A stretch of 64,000 nucleotides of DNA from Serripes groenlandicus (GCA_031761405.1 JASEVX010000013.1:43852704-43916703), one strand, 5' to 3'; numbered from the stretch's first letter, positions 23,072-35,420 are shown. A program made the numbers and translations. Notes: generated from the sequence alone by a model not told the origin.

Positions 23072-23355
23072 GTTTCTTCATTTTACACAATGTTTTCAAC
23101 TCTACATGTATTTAAGCTATTTCCCACATACAGGTACTTTTTGACGTCTATGCAGCAGACGACTTTTGAAAACATTGTCACCAATGGAGAAATCTATTTA
23201 ATAACTATACTTCCCTTTTACACTTTCCCTCATACTGAAGCTTTCTGACGCCTCTGAAGCAGATGACTTTTGAAAACATTGTGGCAAAAGAAGAAATTGA
23301 TCATGATGAACAATTTCTCCTTATGTTAAATGTTATCCACTTTTAGTCATTGGTT

Positions 23356-24893
23356 ATTAGTCGCCGGGCAGAAGCCCGCGACTTCTATTTTTAATAGGTT
23401 TTCGGAAATCACATGGGAGGGGGGATTATTATTAGAAAGAAACACATTTAGATGTCTTGAACATATTACAATTGTGTTTGTTTAAAAACACTAAGTAATA
23501 ACACATCTAAAATGAAATAAATATTCCGATGTTTTAGGTATTTTCAGTTTCTTTATTTTGACTCGCATTTATGTTTTTTTGTTTTATTTACGAAGACAAA
23601 ACAGTCCCTATATTAGCTAGACTGGTATACTTTAATTTACACTATATACTACATGTACTCAAAAGGCGATAACTACAAACCTTTAAGTCGCAGTCTAATT
23701 TGTTTACATACGCGCACCTGCTTGAAGCGTGACTCGCGAATACCAACTGCGTAGATCAATCTCCTTTGCAGAGAGCCGTCTCTTTACACTCACTTACAAA
23801 TAGTAAATCGTAGGCGATTTAAAATGTTTATTTGGTTCGAAACAAATGAAGAAAAGAACAAACCGAGATAAAACTAGTTTTAATAGAAAAATTACTTTGA
23901 ACGAACACTCTCTGCCTATAAAGAGAGTTTCAAGAACGACACCTCTGCGAATAAGAAAGAATCGGGTCTTTCGTACAAAATTAGTTCGTCCTTGACAATT
24001 TTAAATGTGTCATTTAATTCCCTAAAGGCATATTGCTTCCGATCTGTATATTGTTATGCATCATTGACACAAGGGCGCTCATCATAGTATAATTTTAAAA
24101 CATGAGTAGTTTGTTATTTTCGTTATAAAAAAGGAAGGAAAGAATTAAAATAAATTAACATGTTGTAGGGCTCAGTTTATGTTCGAAATTAAGTTTAAAT
24201 TATACAACAATTTCAATGAGATTTAACTGTTTAGTTGATATTATATTTCGAAGGTGGTCTTATTTATAAATATTGGACTACATTTCAACATTTGTTAAAG
24301 TATGATATAATTAGAATGCCAAGCTAATATCATTTTGAGAAAATGTCTTCAGTGATTTAACCCTTAACTCATTGTTTTAAAAATAGATTGCTGCAAAGGT
24401 GTCCACTGTTGACTTTAATAGAGGAAAGGTAAAATGACGTGCTATTGCATGCAAATCCTAAATTTCCTTTTTGGTGGTTTTATTGAAAAATAATAGAATT
24501 CAAATATTCTGACAAACACCTTGAAAAGGATTTGTGGAATTCACAAATCTTATAATTATTCCTTAATGAAAGCACTGTATACATACTAAGACTAATGATT
24601 GGCAAGATTTCTCATTTCCATTACTGTTTATGATCAATAATTAGTTGGTTGTGTGTATGGTCAACCTACTTTGGAATGGAGATTGATCATAAACAATGAA
24701 AGGCTTCAATTATCATTCACTTCGTTGACAAAACAATGCAAGTTATGATACATTTTCACTTGACCCCACCCCTGATGTTCCAATATGCCCCTCAGTTGAT
24801 AACTGTTTATTCAACTACTATAATGTTAGTGTTATGCATAACTGCACTATGGATATCCGGCGACATTGATGCGTTGCATCAACTTTCTCTTGT
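23356..24893 (-). mobile_element. Hairpin-ended element, ~1.54 kb
   Basis: Same two hairpin ends. It splits a TTAA element at GGTTA/TCCATTC: left flank ...CATTGGTTA, right flank TTTATCTAATTATAGAG, consistent with a TTA duplication. Contains GCAGGTGCGCGTATGTAAAC in inverse, shared with 14,810-16,261. Confidence 0.78.
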
Positions 24894-25321
24894 TTATCTA
24901 ATTATAGAGATTTTCCATTTTTTTAACAAAAGATGTTCAAAGTCGTCTGCAGCAGATTTTCTGTATGTGGCAAAGGGTAAAAGAGATTTCCCACAACTTT
25001 GCCAGTATGTTTTCAAAGTCCTATGCTGCAGATATGCTGTATGAGGAAAAGTTAAGAGTTAAAATACGAATCCTTAAAAAAGCATGTACAGTATTTTTGA
25101 AAATGTATTGACTTCATGCAGGGATATGGATACATACGATCATTCGGTTCACTACACATGATGAACAAAATGTACAAAGTACCCTCGTGAATGTTTGTAG
25201 GTCAGTTTGCGTAGTTTGACTGAGTAATACAATGATTTACAAAAGTTACCGTGTCCACCCATTTCCATGTGCAGTCATATGAATAATGCATTTCCATGCC
25301 TTTGGTCAATTAATTTTCACT

Positions 25322-25551
25322 TTAACCCTTTCCCTCATACAAAAATTCTGCAGGAGACAACTTTAAACATATTTTGTCAAAACTTAGAAAATCTTTATAA
25401 TTGAATGGATAACGTATGACGAAAAGTTGAAAACATTGTGGCAAAAGGAGAAATTGCTCGTCTTGAGCAATTTCTTCTTTTGTCACTATGTTTTCAAAAA
25501 GCTGTCTGCTGCAGCGGCGCCAGATCGCGTCTATATGAGGGAAAGGGTTAA
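25322..25551 (-). mobile_element. TTAA element type 1
   Basis: Full length; GCGGCGCCAGATCGCG replaces the usual GAGGCGTCAGAAAGCG. Confidence 0.86.
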
Positions 25552-25743
25552 CAACTGGAAAGTAAAATTTTATAGTATAGTTTTGTTTGTTTTGTTTTAT
25601 TGGGATTTTACGGTGCTTTCAACATTATTTCTGTTATATCATGGCGACAGTTCACTTATCCATGATCCCTGGGTCAACTAGTATAATTTTGACTCCAGCA
25701 TGAAATATTGTTAGGATTATCTTTTTTTTAATGAATTTGCTCT

Positions 25744-25922
25744 TTAACCCTTTCCCTCATATAGACGCTTTCTGACGCGTCTGCAGCAGACGGCTTTTTG
25801 TTGCAACAATGTTTTCCACTTTTAGTCATAGGTTATCCATTCAATTATAGAGATTTTCTATCTTTTGACAAAATATGTTCCATGTCGTCCGCTGCAGAAT
25901 TGTCGTATGAGGGAAAGGGTTA
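25744..25922 (+). mobile_element. TTAA element type 1, centre deleted
   Basis: The central hairpin is missing: GGCTTTTTG joins directly to TTGCAACAATGTTTTCC. Confidence 0.83.
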
Positions 25923-25988
25923 TGAGCAAATTTATCCCTTCAGTCATCTGCTGCAGAGACATCAAAATGATGTTACAGCAGAGCTCTA

Positions 25989-26174
25989 CAGATAAGGGGA
26001 GTTTTATACTTTTTAAAATCCTCGTTTTACTCTCTAGCCCTATCATGTGGGTACTCAAAAGAATCGTCTCAATGAGGAGATTCTTTTGAGTACCCACATC
26101 ATAGGGTTTGGTTGGACAATTAGAGAGATATTGTGGGGAAAAGAGCTGTATAGTCCTCCTTATCTAGACCTCTG
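25989..26174. mobile_element. CAGAGCTC palindromic MITE
   Basis: Hairpin 26,036-26,107 with TATCATGTGGGTACTC in place of TATGTTGTGGGTACTC in both arms; compensating changes in both arms suggest a sub-lineage or gene conversion. Confidence 0.8.
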
Positions 26175-26241
26175 CTGTAAGTATAAGTTAGAACTACATG
26201 TATAACCTTTTCAAACTTAAAGACGCTTTCTGACTACATTT

Positions 26242-26487
26242 CGAGGGCTTGGCGTGAAACCGTTGTAACTTAAATTGGTATTTTTTTCCCAAGGTAAATC
26301 ACCTCGCCATAAAGTCTTTATAAGCGTTAAATCATTTTACTTGGTAAACAATGGAAATTTGGGTGCCATTGCTCGTTCTGAGCAATGGCACCTGAATTTG
26401 CATTGTTTACAAAGTGGTCAAAATTGATCCTAAACCAGGGATTTCAAAATAGGTTTTTAGTTACAACCGTTTCACGCCAAGCCCTCG
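26242..26487. mobile_element. CGAGGGCTTGGCGTG palindromic MITE, 4 bp TSD
   Basis: 28 bp inverted ends starting CGAGGGCTTGGCGTGAAACC; centre GGTGCCATTGCTCGTTCTGA then its inverse. ATTT duplicated at 26,238-26,241 and 26,488-26,491. It splits a TTAA element. Confidence 0.87.
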
Positions 26488-26927
26488 ATTTGTTCTCTGC
26501 AGCCGAAGGCGTTTGAAAAGCATTGTGGCAGAAGGAGAAATTGCTTCTTATCAGAAATGTTTCTCCTTTGCTACAATGTTTTTAATGTTATACCTTAAAG
26601 ACAACCTCACATTTACTACAGTTTCTTTATTTTTTGCATAGATTATCAAAGTCATCTGCTGCAGAATTGTAGTTTGGAAATGATTTGGGGTATAAGTTGA
26701 TAGCCTATCTACTGATAGAGGAAAGCCTTTGAAAATACAATTAATCAATTTCACCTTTTCGTACGAACTCGTCTATGTTATCTTAGAAAACTTGAATTCT
26801 AACGCTTTCCCAGATGCAGTCACTTTTGAACACATCTGCAGCAGACAACCTTTGCAAACATTGTGGGTAAGGGAGAAAATGCTGAAATTACCAGCATAAA
26901 AAAAGCCTTATCTCTATAAACCATTTT

Positions 26928-27385
26928 TGCTGCCACAGTGGTGAAGTGGTAGAGCACCCGCCTCGAATAAGGGTTGATTGATTGATTGATTGATTTGGGT
27001 TTAACGACGTTTTTTAACAATTTCTCAGTTATGTCATGGCTGCCAGTTAACCTACACATGCATTCCCTGGTTTTCTCACACCAGTACTCCACACAACAAT
27101 CTTCCCAAGCAACTGGCTGCTTTTCCACATAGACTTAGCCCATTGGTGGAAGATGAATGACGCATGTCGCATTGACTTTTGTCAATCGTCGGAAAAAAGT
27201 TGGCCGAGCCGGGATTCGAACTCACAACCCCTGGATTGACAGCTTGTGTCGCTACCGGGGCTTAGAGTGAGGGAGTGCAAGTCAATCCCGCATTGGGTCA
27301 TACCAAAGACTTGATAACGACTTTCCCTCCTTGGCGCTCAAGAATGTGGGGTTAGCATTACAACTGATAAGCTGGTTGAATGGAC
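26928..27385 (+). mobile_element. Second SINE family, split by another SINE
   Basis: Head GTGGTGAAGTGGTAGAGCAC with an A box; after the nested insertion, GTGCAAGTCAATCCCGC is the B box region, then GACTTGATAACGACTTTCCC and GGGGTTAGCATTACAACTGA. Confidence 0.75.
26974..27262 (-). mobile_element. tRNA-derived SINE inside another SINE
   Basis: Same family with GAGTTCGAATCCCGGCTCGG. It splits a second SINE family copy (26,928-26,973 and 27,263-27,385). Confidence 0.87.
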
Positions 27386-27438
27386 CAGCAGTATGTATAA
27401 CTTACTGAAGAAACGTCGTGATATAACCCAACACTTGT

Positions 27439-27666
27439 TTAACCCATTCCCACATACAGACGCTTTCTATCGCCTCTGTAGCAAACAAACTTTAAAAACA
27501 CCGTGGCAAAAGAAGAAATTGCTCATGATGAGCAATTTCTCCTTTTGCCACAATGTTTTCAACGCTTTTCAATTGTAGTTCTTTATTTTAAAGAGAGTTT
27601 TCCCATTGTTGTCTACATGTTTTCAAAGTCGTCACAGCAAATTAGTTGTATGTGGGAAAAGGTTAA
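27439..27666 (+). mobile_element. TTAA element type 2
   Basis: Both TTAA ends; hairpin AATTGCTCATGATGAGCAAT. Confidence 0.86.
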
Positions 27667-27825
27667 AGCAGTGTTACACCATACAAACAAACAAACTTAC
27701 ATAAATGAGGTCCCTTGAATATCGGGTCCGTAGTTCCTCCAATAAACCCTGATCATCCAGATCCCCTAGGGATGCGAGATCATGGGTGTTCCCTCTTTGG
27801 GGGCCCATGGTCAACCGATGAGAGA

Positions 27826-28156
27826 AACTACACCATGGGTCCAGCCAAGTGTGTTTTTATGTAAATCAAAACTGTAGGTTCTCGTGTGTGTCTAAATGGT
27901 ATGGTTACGGTATATTCTAGCCAGTCTGTAATACAAATGGAAGCAATTAGTGAATGAGAGAGTCGGTCAACCATTATGTCAAACTACATCATGGGTCCAG
28001 CCAAGTATGTTATTATGTCACTCTAAACAGTAGGTTCTCATTTGTTCCTAAATGGTATGGTTTATTCATTCAAGCCACTCTGTAATTCAAATGCATCCAT
28101 GAGAAAATGATAGAGTTTGTTTCTGCCAATCAATGTGTCAAACTATACCATGGGTC
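27826..28156 (+). repeat. ~155 bp minisatellite, left part
   Basis: Three starts of a unit marked by CCATGGGTCC at 27,835, 27,992 and 28,147, with TCTGTAAT-CAAATG inside. Continues at 32,182-32,660 beyond the 4 kb element. Confidence 0.75.
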
Positions 28157-28743
28157 CTATATGAGGGAAAGGGTTAATAGGTCTGTAGGAATTTTCTGTA
28201 CGGGCCCTATTTAAGGAGGAACCCCTACCGGAAGTATAACAAGCCGATTTTGGTGTTTTTTAGTAGGTTAATACCTGCTTCATATTAGGTAAGTTCTCGC
28301 ATAAAAATCGCGGTCTTAGAAATACCGACATTTTGAGCTTTTCCAAGAGGCCCAATTTTGTATTATTTTTTTTAGATAAAATTTAAAAAAGTTGAAGTCG
28401 TCAATTGCATTTAAATAAAAAGAAAAACATATATTTTTAATAAATGTTTTTTTATGTACAGACGAAGCCATGATGTTCAAAATTTGTTATTTATGTGTTT
28501 TTACGTTAATTTCTTCTGCGCATGCGCAAATTTAGTTAAACGAGTACGGTTTAAATCGGTAAATAAGTTAATTAACACATATATCATGTTATTTCTTTAC
28601 AAAAATCATTTCAACATACACTTCCGAAGCAAGACACACATTCAGGGGTTACTTGTGCTTTTCATATTTTCACCCATCCTTTTATCCGTCTGTTCGTTCA
28701 TTAATTCAACGTTTCGATCAACACATTTATTTATTTATTTTTT

Positions 28744-29552
28744 TAGCTCACCTATGTACGAACTGCAAGGTGAGTTATTGTGATTACATTTTGTCCGCCG
28801 TCCGTTCGTCGTCAACATTTGCTCTTGTGAACACTCTACAGTCTATTCTTTGCATCAAATCATCATGAAAGTTTATCAGAACATTCATCTCGATGATTTC
28901 TTGGACAAGGATGAAACTGGGTCATGTCTGGTCAAAACTAGGTCACTAGGTCAAATTTAAGGAATATATTGTTAACACTCTGGAAGATAAATTTTGGGCT
29001 TGAGCATGTTGAAACTTTGTCAGAAGGTATGTTTTAGTGATATTTAGGCCAAGTTTGAAACTGGGTCATGTCCGGTCAAAACTAGGTCACTTGGTCAAAT
29101 TTAAGGAAAATCTTGTTAACACTCAGGAACTGTTAGTGATATCTAGGCCAAGTTTGAAACTGGTCATTTCAAGTCAATAACTAGGTCACTTGGTCAAGTT
29201 TATAAAGAAACTCTTTTTAACACTCTGGAAGTCACATTTTTGGCTTGAGCATGTTAAAACTTTGTCAGAATGGTTCTCTTAGTGATATCTAGGGCAAGTT
29301 TGAAAATGGGCCATATCCGGTCAAAAACTTGGTCAATCGATCGAATTTAAGGAAAATCTTGTTAACACTCTGGAAGTCACATTTTTGGCTTGAGCATATT
29401 GAAACTTTGTTAGAATAGTTGTCTTAGTGATATCTAGGCCAAGTTCGAAACTGGGCTATGTCCGGTCAAAACTAGGTCACAAGGTCGAAATTAAGAAATA
29501 TCTTGTTAACACTCAGGTGAGGAATCAAAGGCCATCATGGCCCTCTTGTTTG
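28744..29552 (+). repeat. Tandem array, ~160 bp unit, AGCTCACC element
   Basis: Starts AGCTCACCTATG...AAGGTGAGTTATTGTGAT and ends GGCCATCATGGCCCTCTTGT. Four to five units with AAACTGGGTCATGTCCGGTC, ACTAGGTCAC and TTGTTAACACTC. It is a widespread repeat type in bivalve genomes as I recall it. Confidence 0.88.
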
Positions 29553-29894
29553 TTATAACAATAAACACAATTTTGATTGTGATTTGATGTCCCTTTTTTA
29601 TTAGGGTCCACTATTACACGTTTGGAATGAAATATTGAAGAACTGAAGTATATTTAGTTTACTGATTGAAAGTTATGAAAATTTCCAATTATATAAAACG
29701 ATAATTAGTCACAAAGTTACGGTAAAAATAAATGATTATCACAATGAAAATTATATTTATTGAGCGCAGCATTGAACAGACTCCATGAAGGTATTCTTTT
29801 TATTTAAGCTTTATTGAAATATCGGGACAATATCCAAAGAAAATCTTTCATTTCTTTGTTTCTGATAATAAGTAAATCTTGTTTCGTTATTCGT

Positions 29895-31261
29895 TATTAA
29901 TCAAGCTATGGACTCTGTGCCTTTAAGAAACCGTTCGGTAAGTCGTTTTATTCGAGAAAACGTTGTCACACTGTCACTTCGTTCGTATTTTACCATAGCC
30001 ATAGCATGTGTAGCAGATTTTCCATCAATGTTTTCCTTGTTTTGGTCAAAGTTATCGATTGATGCATCAATCATTGGTCCAGTAGAGTCAACATGTTCTA
30101 ACCCAAAGAACATATCTTTCAATACTGACTGTCAGGCAATGTTTTGCTGCAGAACTCAAAAACATTCGCACCTCATTTAAGTTACACATACGCCTAGGCT
30201 TTTCAGAGTGTCAATTAAGATTCTACAACCAAAGTCATGGTGAAGTTGAACAGTCAACCCAAGAATCAGGGGCCTCTTCATATTTCGAATGATTGATTGG
30301 GGTTTAACGCCGTTTTTAACAATTTCTCAGTCATATAACGGCGGCCAGTTCACCTGCTCATGTGATTCCTGGTTTGCTCACACCAGTACTCCACACAACA
30401 GTCTGGCTACTTTTTCACATATACTAAGTCAATTGGTGAAAGACACATGGCGCATGTCGTATTGACTTTTGTCAATCGTCGGAAAGAATGTTGGCCGAGC
30501 CGGGATTCGAACTCACAACCCCTGGATTGACAGCCCGCGTCGCTACCGACTGAGCTTTTGGGGCTCGTCTTCATATTTCGACAGATGGACACTATTTGGT
30601 GACACATAAATATAGACTTGATTGACCGTTTGTTATCCCTTGTTATATTTGAAAGAGACAATGCCTTGTTAAATGCCTTTTCATCCAGCAGCCAAAAGAT
30701 AAAATCTGCCAAGTCCTGGGGAATAAACTCTTTAACGGCATGAAGATTGAATTCTGAAGGCGCAACATACTCATCCTTGTCGTCGGATGTACATACCATC
30801 GACTCTCTAAGTATTCCAGTCGCTGCTTGTACTTTGTATCGGGTACTCTCTCCTGTCCCAGTTGCAATGCAAGTTAGCATTTCTTTCCATGTATTACCCT
30901 TGTCACATATAAGGCAACACTCTCTGCCATTGAATGAGACACATGGATCTCTTACTGAATGACGTTTACTAGTTGATGGACTGTCGTGTGTCGTCTCATC
31001 TTGATCAATCCATGGGTAACGCCGGGTGTATATAGATATACATTTGGTATGAAACCTTGCTTTGAGATGAAATCACAATATAGCCTCTCTATATTGGTTC
31101 AATTGGGTGTGAACAGTGTCACGTTTTTTATCAGCAATGAATAAAATTGCATGAAGACCCTTTTTTGATGGATTTTTTTTATAACCACGCCAAATCGCCA
31201 AATTAGAGTCTGTTAAACTTTTGTAACAAATAATGCATAAACTATAGCATTGAAAGTACAA
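29895..31261 (-). pseudogene. Decayed gene with C2HC-like zinc site, unknown function
   Basis: A nearly continuous minus-strand reading frame with breaks. From the top: a CIICYKSL motif, then in frame after one TGA (near 31,085) FHTKCISIYTRR, together resembling a C-x2-C ... H-x3-C metal site; then a second cysteine cluster ECCLICDK, followed by YKVQAATGILRE and VKEFIPQDLADFIFWLLDEK. A SINE at 30,289-30,568 interrupts the frame, which resumes as RPLILGLTVQLHHDFG. Frameshifts near 30,180 and 30,120 precede a final block DNFDQNKENIDGKSATHAMA. From memory, similar hypothetical proteins occur in many copies in mollusc and cnidarian genomes; I cannot name a function. It lies inside a probable 4 kb TIR element and may be its cargo or transposition gene. 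Confidence 0.65.
30289..30568 (-). mobile_element. tRNA-derived SINE in the C2HC pseudogene
   Basis: Flanked by a perfect 13 bp duplication CTTCATATTTCGA (30,276-30,288 and 30,569-30,581). It cuts the pseudogene between ICRNMK and RPLILG. Confidence 0.92.
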
Positions 31262-32181
31262 TCGTCAATGACTAGTGAAGCCATCGTTTGGTTAATAAAA
31301 TAAATGTTTAACACAGATTTAGAACAATCTTGATCTATTCAATACAAGAGCTTACTAGTATTATTTATCTTGGACATTTTCTTAGGCAGAAATTTGATAA
31401 AACTGCGTCACTGCTTATGCCAGAGCAAATGACACCCATTGTCCAGTTAATAAATAACACGCTGACATTTATAATTTACCTGTAAACTATATCAGTTGAT
31501 TCAAGCTCTATATTCAACTGATAAATTAAACAACACATATGTTTTTAAAATAGTATTAAGACCGTTTATATGTCGACTGAATGTAGATGTACTTGCTTTA
31601 AATAAAATTATCCAGTTATCATTTTAAATTAACACGCTTACATTTATAATTTATTACGTTGATATATAAAGCAATTGATTTCAGATTAATTCATTTAATA
31701 AACATTGTATTAATATTGAGCATTCAGAACGATCATACTTTATTTGCTTAACAATTAGTAAACTGTTAATTAGACAGTGTTATGTACACATTTTAAATTG
31801 CTTTAAACACCGATTACATGGATTCATTTGCATGTTTACGAACACAATCATTGATAAATTCAATACATTAAACGTCTTCAATAAAAAAAAAAATAGCAAT
31901 AAACCTGATAAAGCATATACTTTTGGAAAATATCCGAAATATACGTATTATCCGAATTACTCTGTTTTCCTATATAACATAAAGCAAAATTTTCCTAGTT
32001 TGAAGCGTAAATAACTTTTTCTGTAGGCTTATAATTAATTAATTAACTGAGACGGATTTCTATGCGATTTTCTTTTGTTAACATGTACATCAATACCTTC
32101 CGAAAAATATTAAAATCGCTTTGTTATACTCCCGGTAGAACCTTTCAAAAACACCAACCCGTTTTCTACAGGTCTATAAAA

Positions 32182-32660
32182 GCAATCTGTAATTTAATAC
32201 AAATGTACCCATGAGTAAATGAGATTTTTTCGGGGTCAACCAATATGTCAAACCCCACCATGGATCCTTTAAAGTTGTGTCACTCTTAATCATCCATTCT
32301 CATGTATGCCATTAATAGTATGGTCTTTTCAAAGCAATCTGTAATTTAATACAAATGTACCCATGCATAAATGAGAGAGTTTGTTAAGCTCTGGATAAGG
32401 GGCATTTTGCATGTTCTAAAATCCTTATGTGACCCTCTAACCCTATGTTGTGGATACTCAAAAGAATCCTCTCAGTGAGACGTTTCTTTTGAGTACCCAC
32501 AACATAGGGTTTGCTTTAATAATACAAAAGAAATTGTGGGAAAAAGAGCTGAATACCCCTTCTTATCTGGCCCTATGGACTCAACCAATGTGTCAAATTA
32601 TACACAATAGGTCCTTTCAAGTTGTGCCACTCGAAACCATTGGTACTTGGGTCTGTCTAA
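32182..32660 (+). repeat. ~155 bp minisatellite, right part
   Basis: Units with AGCAATCTGTAATTTAATAC and CACCATGGATCCTTT, same family as 27.8-28.2 kb, interrupted by a CAGAGCTC palindromic element (32,383-32,580). Confidence 0.7.
32383..32580. mobile_element. CAGAGCTC palindromic MITE
   Basis: Left AGCTCTGGATAAGGGGCATT, right TTCTTATCTGG. Inserted in the ~155 bp minisatellite. Confidence 0.82.
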
Positions 32661-32707
32661 ATATAGCACAAATAACATATGCTGCGAAGATTTATAGAAT
32701 TCATTGT

Positions 32708-32708
32708 T

Positions 32709-32748
<40 letters not shown>
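32708..32748 (+). repeat. (TA)n microsatellite
   Basis: About 20 uninterrupted TA units. Confidence 0.95.
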
Positions 32749-32750
<2 letters not shown>

Positions 32751-33320
32751 ATATATATTTTACATACCATTGAACTTTGAATACAGGAATTCTCATCCCT
32801 TGTGATTACATTACGTGATTAGGGAAAATTACTCAAATAAAATAAATTTCTCCTTTTCCCATAATGTTTTTGGGAGTAGTCCCCTGCAGTGGAATCAGAG
32901 TTTGTCTGTATCAAGTTAAACCCCCCTTTCCTGCATTAAAGAAATCTTCAGCAGACGACTTTAAACACATCTCAGTTATAATGTGGAAAATGTCAAGAAA
33001 AGAAAAATATATAATATTTAAAAGAGTTGAAAATATTGTGGCAAAATGAGAAATTGCTCATTACGGGCATATCAGTTTCTCCTTTTCCCGCAATGTTTTG
33101 TAATTTCATCAGCTGCAGCGGCATAAGGGCAATAAACACAGACTGATTTACTTATAGAAATGATTTTGATCCAACAAAAGTTAAAACAGGAAACAATACA
33201 TCATCCACAGTATTTTATAAAGATTATTTGCAGCAGACTTGGCAAAGGTCCCGAGTTTGAATCCCATAATAAGCTGGTTCTGCCATAGGGATTTTTCCGC
33301 GCAAATAACACGAGTACTGG

Positions 33321-33550
33321 TTAACCCTTTCCCTCATATAGACACTTTCTGACGCCTCTGCAGCAGACAGCTTTTTGTAAACATAGTGACAAAAGAAGAA
33401 ATTGCACAAAATGAGCAATTTCTCCTTTTGACACAATGTTTTTCACTTTGAGTCATAGGTTATCCATTCAATTATAGAGATTTTCTATGTTTTGACAAAA
33501 TATGTTCAAAGTCGTCTGCTGCAGAATTGTTCTATGAGGGAAAGGGTTAA
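33321..33550 (+). mobile_element. TTAA element type 1
   Basis: Full length, both TTAAs. Confidence 0.88.
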
Positions 33551-33835
33551 GTATCCAGGCAGCAGACATCATATAGGCTAAAAGCTTGTTTCGTGATCGA
33601 TGTAAAACAAATAAGTTTAAACTAAATGCCCTCTCTGTACTATGAGGGTAGGGGTTATCTGGACCTTTTAAAGACTTGATAACATTATATATTTAACCCG
33701 TTCTCACAGAAGAGGACTTGTGGAAAAGTATTGTGGCAAAAGAAGAAATTGCCTACAATGAGCAGTTTCTCCTTTTGTCACAATGATTTTAAACTTTCAA
33801 TCATTGAAATATTTCATATTTTAGCCAGGGGCGTA

Positions 33836-34004
33836 GCCTGGCAATAATCAATGTGTATAGGCCCGTTGATCTAGGGGGTTCCGGGGGCATGCCCCCCCCC
33901 CTGAATTTTTTTAAAATCCTATATCACCGCAGCTGCATTTTGGGGCATTTTGAGAAAAATGTGTAGGCACGTGCCTACAGTGCCTAAAGGAAGCTACGCC
34001 CCTG
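33836..34004. mobile_element. CAGGGGCGTAGC MITE (hAT-like ends)
   Basis: Ends CAGGGGCGTAGCCTGG and AGCTACGCCCCTG. Flanked by TTAGC on both sides (33,831-33,835; 34,005-34,009). Carries a poly-C tract and an inner palindrome TAGGCACGTGCCTA. Inserted into a TTAA element. Confidence 0.82.
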
Positions 34005-34160
34005 TTAGCCAATATGTTTGCAGATTTGTCTACTCCACATTTGTTGTATGTGGGCAAGGGTTAAGCTTGAATCTATTTTATTGACTGTACATCAGTGTAG
34101 AGTGAATCAACACAGTTGAATGTAATGTTATAATTATCTCTATGTATTGATTGCTTTGGG

Positions 34161-34406
34161 TTAACCCTTTCCCTCATATAGATGCTTTCTGATGCCTCTG
34201 CAGCAGACGGCTTTTTGAAAACATAGTGACAAAAGAATAAATTGCTCAAAATGAGCAATTTCTCCTTTTGGCACAATGTTTTCCACTTTTAGTCATAGGT
34301 TATCCATTCAATTATAGAGATTTTCTATATTTTCTTTATTTCTATATTGCAAAAAGCCGTCTGCTGCAGAGGCGTCAGAAAGCGTCTATATGAGGGAAAG
34401 GGTTAA
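34161..34406. mobile_element. TTAA element with two identical arms
   Basis: Both ends carry the TAGACGCTTTCTGACGCC arm (left with two A/G changes), so it is a perfect-TIR form. The usual CGACAATTCTGC arm is partly kept before the second arm. Confidence 0.85.
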
Positions 34407-34486
34407 AGGTGTGGGGACCAATATCATCTTTCCTGTCTGCAGTGATATGACCTTAGCTGTTGTATTAACGACCCAAAACAAACAAA

Positions 34487-34721
34487 TTAACCCTTTTCCA
34501 CATACAGACACATTTTGACACAATAGCAGCAGACGACTTTTGAAAACATTGTGGCCAAAGGTGAAATTGGTCATGATGAGCAATTTCTCCTGTGGCCACA
34601 ATACAATGTTTTCAACTTTATTTAACAATTTTAAAAGCTATCTGTTATGGAGATTTTAAGGTTTTTGTAACTGTTTTAAAAGTCGTCTGCTGCCGATTTG
34701 CTGTATGTGGGAAAGGGTTAA
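34487..34721 (+). mobile_element. TTAA element type 2 (GGCCAAAGG subtype)
   Basis: Full length; ends GTATGTGGGAAAGGGTTAA. Confidence 0.86.
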
Positions 34722-35208
34722 TGTTGGAATTTATTGTATGAGGGGAAAGGGGAATCTTGATAAGGTTATAATATCTGCCACTGACAATAAAACAATGACA
34801 TTTAATAATCATTGTTTCAAAAATGTTTTTCCCCAATGATAGACTGTTTTTTGAACTTCAACCCTTCACCTTCATTGCACATTGAAAACATTTAGGCAAA
34901 TTTATGGAAATTCTCTGTAAACAAAATTATGATAATATGAATTAAATTGAAAACATTGTAACAAAAATAGAAATTACTCATATTCATAATGAGCAATAAT
35001 TGCTTTTATCATAATGTTTTCAAAAGTTATCTTCTGCAGATGAGTCTAAATGTATCTGCAAGTGGGAAAGAGTTAAATCCTTATATTAACTGTACTCAAT
35101 AGCATTGGGCCCTTTTCCCTCATATACAAGACGTGTTTTGACGCCTCTGCAGCAGATGCCTTTTTTTTTTAAAAAAAAAGCCTATACTAGAAAATAGTAA
35201 TACTTTTA

Positions 35209-35420
35209 TTCAACCCTTTCCTTCATATATATACGCTTTCTGACGCCCTCTGCAGCAGACAGATTTTTGAAAACATAGTGACAAAAGAAGAAATTGCTCA
35301 AAACGAGCAATTTCTCCTTTCGCCACAATGTTTTCAATTATAGAGATGTTCTACTTTTGACAAAATATGTTCAAAGTCGTCTGCTGCAGAATTGTCGTAT
35401 GAGGAAAAAGAAAGGGTTAA
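35209..35420 (+). mobile_element. TTAA element type 1
   Basis: Left end ATTCAACCC; right end extended GAGGAAAAAGAAAGGGTTAA. Confidence 0.83.

Larger units (their letters stand above)
28175..32181 (-). mobile_element. Probable 4 kb DNA transposon with imperfect TIRs
   Basis: The ends are inverted repeats: 28,176-28,300 matches the reverse complement of 32,060-32,178, with shared cores GGTCTGTAG at the tips, CTACCGG-AGTATAACAA further in, and a CGATTTT tract. Identity is imperfect, perhaps 70-75%, so the element is old. Inside are a tandem array (28.74-29.55 kb), the decayed C2HC gene (29.9-31.26 kb) and AT-rich DNA without recognisable genes (29.56-29.89 and 31.27-32.05 kb). Both sides are flanked by units of the same ~155 bp minisatellite, which suggests insertion into that array. 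Confidence 0.5.

Noticed and set aside
26930..26975. tRNA gene (GTGGTAGAGCAC)
   Set aside because: It is the head of a second SINE family, split by another SINE.
32708..32748. Origin or promoter at the TA run
   Set aside because: A simple microsatellite, with no supporting context.
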